Shown: in pieces, positions 5,537 through 10,666 of the stretch
How positions within the stretch are numbered: position 1 is the stretch's first letter
How the letters are laid out: every line of letters begins with the position of its first letter
Assembly (NCBI GenBank): GCA_947628355.1
Contig: CANQZO010000047.1
Location: 1 to 10,666, forward strand
Reading direction: 5' to 3'
Length of the DNA stretch: 10,666 nucleotides
From: Candidatus Gastranaerophilales bacterium
GTDB taxonomy: Bacteria > Cyanobacteriota > Vampirovibrionia > Gastranaerophilales > Gastranaerophilaceae
Program-made: the position numbers and the translations under genes
The notes under the pieces: generated by a model
What the model saw: only the letters and a program-made list of their open reading frames with translations
What the model was told of the DNA's origin: nothing
The model's database searches: none

Positions 5537-6872
5537 AATCTTTAAAGACTTCTCCTCTGTGTTCATAGCTGTTAAACATATCATAACTTGCGCAAGCCGG
5601 CGATAACAGTACAATTTCGTTATTAAGCGTTAATGAAATATCAATTGCTTCTTCAAGTGAATTTGCGTTTATAATATTATTAAATCCGTTTTTTTCCATA
5701 TTTTCTTTAAATCTTTGAGCGGCTTCGCCTATTAATATTGCAGTTGAAACGTATTTATTGATATAATCGGTGCAAAATTCGGTTAAATCGGTGTTTTTAT
5801 CACGTCCGCCCGCAATTAAAGTTAAAGATTTGCCCTCAAATGCTTTTATTGCAACAAAAGAGGCTTCGGGGTTTGTTGCTTTTGAATCATTATAAAATTT
5901 CTTCCCGTTAACTTCGGCGGTATATTCAATTCTGTGTTCTACCGGTTTAAAAGATTTTATTTGTTCTTTTATGTGTTCGGTAGAAATCCCGGTTAATTTA
6001 GCTATAATTATTGCGCACATTGTATTTTGCCAATTGTGTTCACCTACAAGCGGGATTTCGCTTAATTTTATAATTTCTTCTTCTTCCCTGCGTTTAAAAT
6101 ATATTGCGTTATTTTTTATATAACAGCAGTTTTTATCGAGTTCTTTGGAATAAATAAATTTTTCACCGCCGTAGGATTGAGCAAATTTGTATATTGTTTC
6201 ATCCGCACCGTTAAATACGGCATAAGCGGGCTGTTTATAATCTTTAAATAAACTTATTTTAGCTTCAAAATATTTATCAAGTCCGCCGTGCCAGTCGATA
6301 TGGTCGGGAGTAAATGTTAAAAAACAAGCTATTTGCGGTTTAAAGGTCGGTGCTGTGGCAAGCTGAAATGAGCTTGTTTCACATACAAGGTAGTCGGGAT
6401 TTTTGTCTATTAAAGATGTAGGGGGAACTCCGATATTTCCGCATACAGGTGCATTGTATTCGCTTGATAATATGTGAGATGTTAAATATGTGGTTGTTGT
6501 TTTGCCGTTTGTTCCGGTTATGGCAATAAATGGTGAATTTGATTCTAAGTAAGCAAGCTCCACTTCTCCTATTACGGGAATGTTTTTTTCTTTTAATTTT
6601 TGAAAAATCTCGCTTTTAGGCGGTACGCCGGGGCTTGTAATTGCAATATAAGAATCATTTATAAATTCATCGCTGTGTCTTCCCGTTTCTACTTTTATTC
6701 CCTCTTTTTCCAATTCTTCAATAAGCTCTTTGTCATCACTCGGCTTAAATTCGGTTATATAACAATCTGCTCCGCGTGAAGATAAATATTTTGCCGCAGA
6801 AATTCCGCTTTTTGATAATCCTAATATTAATACTTTTTTATCGTTCCATTTTCTTTTCATAATGCCTACCAT
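5517..6872 (-). CDS. murD: UDP-N-acetylmuramoyl-L-alanine:D-glutamate ligase (MurD)
   Basis: MurD adds D-glutamate to UDP-MurNAc-L-Ala in the cytosol with ATP. At 451 aa it has normal length. An N-terminal Rossmann-like UDP-binding domain (VLILGLSKSGISAAKYL, residues 14-30) is followed by the ATP-binding centre with P-loop TGTNGKTTTT (119-128), ETSSFQLA (165-172), FTPDHIDWHG (187-196), where the lysine of the following YFEAK (K205) is the usual carbamylation site, and GEHNWQN (277-283). The C-terminal ligand domain has EHRIE (312-316), NDSKATNPEA (328-337), AGGRDKN (354-360) and LLSPACASYDMF (422-433). MurD-type features, notably SKATN and the absence of the MurE meso-DAP/Lys motif, separate it from other Mur ligases. 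The ATG at 6872 overlaps the mraY stop but lacks a ribosome site; a second ATG at 6860, after GGTAGG, is an equally good start. Confidence 0.96.
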   Translation of the reverse strand: MVGIMKRKWNDKKVLILGLSKSGISAAKYLSSRGADCYITEFKPSDDKELIEELEKEGIKVETGRHSDEFINDSYIAITSPGVPPKSEIFQKLKEKNIPVIGEVELAYLESNSPFIAITGTNGKTTTTYLTSHILSSEYNAPVCGNIGVPPTSLIDKNPDYLVCETSSFQLATAPTFKPQIACFLTFTPDHIDWHGGLDKYFEAKISLFKDYKQPAYAVFNGADETIYKFAQSYGGEKFIYSKELDKNCCYIKNNAIYFKRREEEEIIKLSEIPLVGEHNWQNTMCAIIIAKLTGISTEHIKEQIKSFKPVEHRIEYTAEVNGKKFYNDSKATNPEASFVAIKAFEGKSLTLIAGGRDKNTDLTEFCTDYINKYVSTAILIGEAAQRFKENMEKNGFNNIINANSLEEAIDISLTLNNEIVLLSPACASYDMFNSYEHRGEVFKDYVKSKL

Positions 6873-7840
6873 AAAATTTTAAATAATATAATACCTATTG
6901 AACACATTATTAAACTTACAAGTGAAAACACAATTACAATTTTATTTTCACTCCACCCGCACAATTCAAAATGATGATGAATAGGACTCATTTTAAAAAC
7001 TCTTTTTCCCGTCAATTTAAAACTTGCAACTTGAATTATAACAGACATTGTTTCGCAGAAAAATACAAAACCTATAAATAAAATCCAGAGTTCAAATTTG
7101 CCCATAACGGCAAGAACACCTAAAAGTCCGCCTAGTGCCAGTGAACCTGTATCGCCCATAAATACTTTTGCTGGATATTTATTAAAATATAAAAATCCTA
7201 TAACAGCCCCCGTTGCTGCGCCAGCTATGATAGCCAAGTCAATTTGCCCTGTCATAGCACATATTATAGTGATTGCACTCATTGCAACAGTACAGTTAGC
7301 TGACGCCAGACCGTCTAATCCATCCGTTAAATTAACCGCATTTGATACTCCCGTGATAAAAAATATTGCAAATATCGGATAAAAATAATGTAAATCAAAA
7401 CTGTATTGACCTATGTTTAAATATGTTTGACCGCAAAGTGTCATATATATTGACGGCAAAAGACCGATTGCTATTTGAAAAAATAACTTGTTGCGCGGAG
7501 TTAATCCCGCTTTATTTTCTTTATGCTTTATCTTGCCTAAGTCATCTTTAAATCCTGCAAGCATAAAAAATAAGAAAGTCATTAGCACTATCATTGCAGA
7601 TGTTGTAAGACTTTGGTTCATTGTTAATGCCGCAAGAGAAGCCATTATAATGGATATAACAATAAATACACCGCCCGTTGTGGGTGTCCCTGCCTTTTTT
7701 GCATGATTTTCGGGCGCGTCCTCAAGAATATACTGTGTATACATTTTTTTCTTTAAAAAATCTATATAAACAACACCGAACAGAAGTGTTAGTACGAATG
7801 ATACCAAAAGTGCTACTATTATTAATATGTTAAACCCCAT
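6866..7840 (-). CDS. mraY: Phospho-MurNAc-pentapeptide transferase (MraY)
   Basis: MraY transfers phospho-MurNAc-pentapeptide from UDP to undecaprenyl phosphate, forming lipid I in the membrane. The 324-aa protein has about ten hydrophobic segments and all signature loops: KKAGTPTTGG (48-57), AGFKDDLGK (95-103) with the Asp pair, NAVNLTDGLDGLA (167-179), FNKYPAKVFMGDTGS (219-233) with the catalytic-site Asp, and the His-rich SPIHHHFELCGWSE loop (285-298). The frame also opens at a TTG at 7867, but the ATG at 7840 is chosen because GGAG lies 7 nt upstream and the family begins at about this hydrophobic helix. The start overlaps murF by 11 bp, and the stop either overlaps or lies 5 bp from murD depending on the murD start. 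No odd features. Confidence 0.97.
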   Translation of the reverse strand: MGFNILIIVALLVSFVLTLLFGVVYIDFLKKKMYTQYILEDAPENHAKKAGTPTTGGVFIVISIIMASLAALTMNQSLTTSAMIVLMTFLFFMLAGFKDDLGKIKHKENKAGLTPRNKLFFQIAIGLLPSIYMTLCGQTYLNIGQYSFDLHYFYPIFAIFFITGVSNAVNLTDGLDGLASANCTVAMSAITIICAMTGQIDLAIIAGAATGAVIGFLYFNKYPAKVFMGDTGSLALGGLLGVLAVMGKFELWILFIGFVFFCETMSVIIQVASFKLTGKRVFKMSPIHHHFELCGWSENKIVIVFSLVSLIMCSIGIILFKILW

Positions 7841-9155
7841 TTTTAAGCTCCGTAATAATATCTTCAAATTTCATAAATCTTGACGCTTTAAGCAAAATAT
7901 TTGAATGTTCGGGCAGATTATTTTTTATAAACTCCGCAAGTTCTTTTTTGTTTTCAAAATGAATGGTTTTAACCTTTTGAGGCTTTATAAATTTTGCAAG
8001 TTCACCTGTTGTTAAAACATAATCACATTCAAAATTATCGATAAACTTGCCTGTTTCGCTGTGGTATTCTTCTTCATTAAGCCCCAGTTCACCCATATCG
8101 CCTAAAACAAGTGATTTGGGGTTTGGCGTTAGAGTTAAAAATGTTTTTATAGCAGCTTTAACCGATTCGGGGTTAGAGTTATAACTGTCATTTATAATTT
8201 TAAATCCGTTAATTTCTTCCGCGTCCCACCGTTTTTCAATCTGGGTAAATTCTTTTAATCCTTTTGCAATAATATCGGGACTTAACCCTGCAAATAATCC
8301 GGCTTCTATAACACTTAGAGCATTTTGAATATTATGCTCGCCTGTCGCGTTAAGTTTATACTCGTTGTTTTTATATTTAAATCGGCATGAGTTTGATGAC
8401 ATTTCAATTATTTCAAGATTTTTGTCATTTAACGAAAAATAAACGGTATTGTGTTTATTATCGTTAATTTGTTTGATTAACGGGTTATCGTGGGCGATTA
8501 AAATGCCGTCAGATTTAAGATATTTTGCTATTTCAAATTTGGCTTTTGCAATATTTAAAAGAGAACCCAATCTGCCGATGTGGGCGCTTCCCGCATTAAC
8601 AATAACACCGATGTCAGGCTGTGAATATTTAGATAAAAGCTCAATTTCACCAAATCCTCGCATTCCCATTTCAACAATTAAATATTTTGTCTGCTCATTA
8701 ATGGCGGATATTGTTTGGCATAAACCGATTTCATTATTGTGATTGAGCAATGATTTAACCGTTTCACCCGCATTTTTAAATACGCTGTACATCATTTCTT
8801 TAACGGTGGTTTTACCGCTGCTACCCGTTATTGCTATAGTGAAAGGGTTAATTTTATTTTTATAAAAGTTTGCAAGTTTTAAATATGCTTCTTTTGTATC
8901 TTTAACATATAAAATTATTTCCGCATTTTCTGATATCTTACTTTTATTGCAGGTAAAATATCCTTGAGCGCCTGCTTCAATTGCGTTATTAATAAAATTT
9001 TCGCCGTCAAAACTTTCGCCTTTCAGCGGAATATAAATGTCATTATGAGTAATAGTTCTTGTATCCGTGGAAAAAGAGTATAATTGTGCGCTTTCACTGC
9101 CTTTTAAAAGTTCGGCGCCTGTTGCTTTTATAATCTCACTCAGATTTAATTTCAT
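7830..9155 (-). CDS. murF: UDP-MurNAc-tripeptide:D-Ala-D-Ala ligase (MurF)
   Basis: MurF completes the cytosolic precursor by adding D-Ala-D-Ala to the UDP-MurNAc tripeptide with ATP. At 441 aa it has a normal length. The N-terminal substrate domain holds STDTR (29-33) and IPLKGESFDGENF (42-54). The central domain has P-loop TGSSGKTTVKE (110-120), LLNHNNEIG (136-144), VEMGMRGFGEI (161-171), NAGSAHIGRLGS (187-198) and GEHNIQNAL (272-280). The C-terminal domain has NDSYNSNPES (322-331), LGDMGELG (351-358) and LLKASRFMKFE (421-431, usually KGSR). The GSSGKTT P-loop and DMGELG identify MurF rather than MurE or MurD. The ATG at 9155 is chosen over one at 9173 because GGGGAT lies directly upstream of it. 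That ribosome site is the 3' arm of a long hairpin, suggesting translational control. First gene of the overlapping operon. Confidence 0.97.
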   Translation of the reverse strand: MKLNLSEIIKATGAELLKGSESAQLYSFSTDTRTITHNDIYIPLKGESFDGENFINNAIEAGAQGYFTCNKSKISENAEIILYVKDTKEAYLKLANFYKNKINPFTIAITGSSGKTTVKEMMYSVFKNAGETVKSLLNHNNEIGLCQTISAINEQTKYLIVEMGMRGFGEIELLSKYSQPDIGVIVNAGSAHIGRLGSLLNIAKAKFEIAKYLKSDGILIAHDNPLIKQINDNKHNTVYFSLNDKNLEIIEMSSNSCRFKYKNNEYKLNATGEHNIQNALSVIEAGLFAGLSPDIIAKGLKEFTQIEKRWDAEEINGFKIINDSYNSNPESVKAAIKTFLTLTPNPKSLVLGDMGELGLNEEEYHSETGKFIDNFECDYVLTTGELAKFIKPQKVKTIHFENKKELAEFIKNNLPEHSNILLKASRFMKFEDIITELKNGV

Positions 9156-9206
9156 AAATATCCCCAATCTCATTTTATTTTAACATAAAATCAATTAGGG
9201 ATATTT
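9156..9206 (-). promoter_or_regulatory. Long leader hairpin covering the murF ribosome-binding site
   Basis: On the minus strand AAATATCCCTAAT (9206-9194) pairs with ATTGGGGATATTT (9168-9156): 13 bp with one T-G wobble. A small 2x3 internal loop follows, then a perfect 7-bp stem (ATTTTAT 9191-9185 with ATAAAAT 9178-9172) and a 6-nt loop. The 3' arm ends directly at the murF ATG (9155) and contains its GGGGAT ribosome site, so in the folded message this site would be paired. There is no T-run after the stem, so it is not a classical terminator, although it could mark the 3' end of the upstream gene's message. As DNA it could equally be an operator dyad. Confidence 0.6.
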
Positions 9207-9218
9207 ATTATTTTAATT

Positions 9219-9659
9219 TTATTCAACAAATCCGGATTGTATTAAAGTATCAGGTGCTTTAACATCATCAACATAATAATAATCGGCAGCTTCTCTTGAG
9301 CCTCTTTTTATACGATCAAGTCTTGCCGTGTATTCGCTGTCATTTGCAGCTACTTCGTAATTTGCGGGTTTTGTATTTTCTTCTAAATTCCATTTTGTGC
9401 CTGCAAGTTCAAGTCTGAAATCATTACCTAATAAACGGAGCTGAGAATTATCCTGTTCCGAGTTTTTATTCCCGTAATATTTTTGTTCGTTAAATGTTTC
9501 ATTTTCGCCATTTTGCTCATAAATAATTGTTTCGCTCGGTAAAGTTGAGCGTGAATAAACAATTCTGTCTTGATTATTATTTACTATTATTTTTGTAGCA
9601 TAAGTTGGCAATACTGAAATTAAAGTAAAAAAGCAAAACAAAATAATTAAATTTTTCAT
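9219..9659 (-). CDS. Small exported protein of unknown function (146 aa)
   Basis: An N-terminal signal peptide is clear: Lys near the start, a hydrophobic core (LIILFCFFTLISVL), then PTYA with likely signal peptidase I cleavage after Ala21. The Cys in the core is not in a lipobox. The mature part of about 125 residues is very hydrophilic, rich in Asn, Glu, Asp and Tyr, with no further membrane segment and no Cys. It contains a region resembling short beta strands (QLRLLGNDFRLELAGTKWNLEE, about 73-94) and a charged stretch (TARLDRIKRGSRE). I recognise no family. The start is supported by AGAGGA 6 nt upstream. It lies 63 bp upstream of murF on the same strand with no clear terminator between, so some read-through into the cell-wall operon is likely. 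A cell-envelope role is inference only. Confidence 0.75.
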   Translation of the reverse strand: MKNLIILFCFFTLISVLPTYATKIIVNNNQDRIVYSRSTLPSETIIYEQNGENETFNEQKYYGNKNSEQDNSQLRLLGNDFRLELAGTKWNLEENTKPANYEVAANDSEYTARLDRIKRGSREAADYYYVDDVKAPDTLIQSGFVE

Positions 9660-9684
9660 ATTATCCTCTCTTACATCCTTTTTT

Positions 9685-9701
9685 AAGACCTGTATGGTCT
9701 T
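9685..9701. promoter_or_regulatory. Perfect dyad in the divergent intergenic region
   Basis: AAGACC and GGTCTT form perfect 6-bp arms around a 5-bp spacer. It lies 26 bp upstream of the exported-protein start codon, inside its probable leader or core promoter, and about 130 bp upstream of the plus-strand gene at 9830. Neither strand has a terminator-like T-run after it. A repressor or activator site, or a leader hairpin, would fit. Confidence 0.35.
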
Positions 9702-9829
9702 TATGTTTCCACAATTTAAAAAAAATTAAACATATTTAAAAAAAATAAACTTAACAAAAGTTATAAAAATGTAAATTTTAAAATAAAAAAAAACTTTATA
9801 TACATGTGTAGAAAAGGAAAAGAAGTATT

Positions 9830-10666
9830 ATGGTAAATGGAATAGATGCAAATTATGCAGTAAAACAAGTTCCTCCGCAGGTATATTCAACAGCACCTCA
9901 AACAGTAGTAAATGCCGGAGCACAAGCAGCTGAACAGCTGCCTGATACTTTTTTAGGCACAACAAAAAATGCTGCTTCAAGTGTCGGTTTATTTGAGGGA
10001 ATTCCTTTATTAAAACTTTTTATAAGAAGTAAAAAATCAACGGGAAAAACCTTGAGCCAAGGAATGAAATTAATCGGGAGCCATAATAAAACTGCTTTGA
10101 AAAAATTATTACATGGTGAGGGGAAACTTTCTAAAAGAATATTGGATTTTGTTTCCTCCGCAAATAAATCTAAACAAGCATATATGGCAGAAAGAAGCTC
10201 AGTAAAAGCCTTAAGTAAATCGGTAAAAGCAACTAAAAAATTAGAAAAAATAACAAAGAAATTATCACAAGCTGCTGAAAATAATGCAGGAAAACTCAAA
10301 AAAGGAATTTTAGAGTTCAGTAAAAAACATATTCAAGGTAAAGCAATAAAAGCTGAAGCAAAAGCTGTAGACATGGCTTCAAAAGCCGAAACAGCAAGAA
10401 CTGTTATAAATTCAACACAAGCAGTAGGTAAACTTGGAAAAGTTCGTAATATATTAAAATCCAGCGGTGCGGGTATAATGCTTGTATGTAGCGGAATTGC
10501 AGAATGTTTTTCTGAAGTAGTACCTACATTTAAAGAGTTAGGTGCTAAGAAAGGATTTAAACAAATCGGTAAATCATCCGTAAGAGTATTAGGTGATACG
10601 ATAGGATATATCGGAGGTGAACAAGCGGGTCTTGCACTTGGTACAGCCATAGGAACAGCAATATGT
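9830..10666 (+). CDS. Lys/Ala-rich protein with glycine-zipper-like tail, unknown function (first 279 residues)
   Basis: The frame starts at the ATG at 9830 and stays open to the right edge, so the C-terminus is missing. A purine-rich ribosome region (AGGAAAAGAAG) precedes it. There is no signal peptide. Residues 1-50 are Pro/Gln/Ala-rich and probably flexible; 66-200 are strongly basic, with many Lys, Ala and Ser and long amphipathic helix character (for example KALSKSVKATKKLEKITKK and IKAEAKAVDMASKAETA). From about 205 the protein becomes more hydrophobic: a short apolar stretch with two Cys (GAGIMLVCSGIAEC, 213-226), then from 254 a series of G-x3-G steps (GDTIG, GEQAG, GLALG, GTAIG) of the glycine-zipper type found in helix-packing membrane regions, including some secreted effectors and pore formers. 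I do not recognise the family; an effector or membrane-interacting role is speculation. It diverges from the exported-protein gene. Confidence 0.75.
   Translation, partial: MVNGIDANYAVKQVPPQVYSTAPQTVVNAGAQAAEQLPDTFLGTTKNAASSVGLFEGIPLLKLFIRSKKSTGKTLSQGMKLIGSHNKTALKKLLHGEGKLSKRILDFVSSANKSKQAYMAERSSVKALSKSVKATKKLEKITKKLSQAAENNAGKLKKGILEFSKKHIQGKAIKAEAKAVDMASKAETARTVINSTQAVGKLGKVRNILKSSGAGIMLVCSGIAECFSEVVPTFKELGAKKGFKQIGKSSVRVLGDTIGYIGGEQAGLALGTAIGTAIC

Noticed and set aside
5537..5614. Longer FtsW start at 5614
   Set aside because: The extra residues come from DNA coding the conserved MurD C-terminus and do not resemble an FtsW N-terminus.
7098..7706. Plus-strand frames opposite mraY
   Set aside because: They lie wholly within mraY, whose signature motifs are all intact on the minus strand.
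9898..10650. Two minus-strand reading frames of 133 and 105 codons
   Set aside because: Both are antisense to the continuous plus-strand frame from 9830, which has a ribosome site and coherent helical composition. The minus frames read as Phe/Pro/Leu/Ala-rich mirror images.

Overview
This window comes from a low-GC, AT-rich bacterial chromosome. Most of it is one compact peptidoglycan-synthesis operon on the minus strand. Every mur/fts product is full length with intact family motifs, so this is an ordinary core-genome locus flanked by less familiar small genes. The taxon cannot be fixed from the sequence alone. The QPN form of the FtsW membrane motif, the AT-rich coding and the style of the Lys/Ala-rich protein at the right edge recall, from memory only, cyanobacteria-related gut lineages (Vampirovibrionia/Gastranaerophilales). 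That placement is a weak inference.

Left flank (1-1120). A membrane-anchored protein runs off the left edge on the minus strand and has a good sigma70-type promoter. Upstream of it is a 97-residue HEAT-like helical protein, also minus strand, separated from that promoter by an intrinsic terminator. About 300 bp of AT-rich intergenic DNA follow.

Plus-strand pair (1121-2083). An unrecognised 102-residue protein is followed by an unusual small heat-shock (Hsp20) protein with a transmembrane segment and a Met-rich linker before its alpha-crystallin domain. A GC-rich hairpin lies between the two genes. The Hsp20 stop codon overlaps the convergent folC stop, and the probable terminator for the pair lies inside the folC coding region.

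Core operon (minus strand, 9155 down to 2078): murF, mraY, murD, ftsW, murG, folC. Adjacent genes overlap by 4-20 bp (mraY/murD may instead be separated by 5 bp), indicating tight transcriptional and probably translational coupling. MurD and MurF build the UDP-MurNAc-pentapeptide, MraY loads it on the lipid carrier, MurG adds GlcNAc to make lipid II, and FtsW polymerises it at the septum. FolC makes folylpolyglutamates. murE and murC, commonly in such clusters, are not here. A long hairpin immediately before murF buries the murF Shine-Dalgarno sequence.

Right flank (9219-10666). A small exported protein of unknown function (minus strand) and a Lys/Ala-rich protein with a glycine-zipper-like tail (plus strand, running off the right edge) diverge from an A-tract-rich intergenic region containing a short perfect dyad. 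I saw no tRNA, rRNA, CRISPR array, insertion sequence or attachment site.
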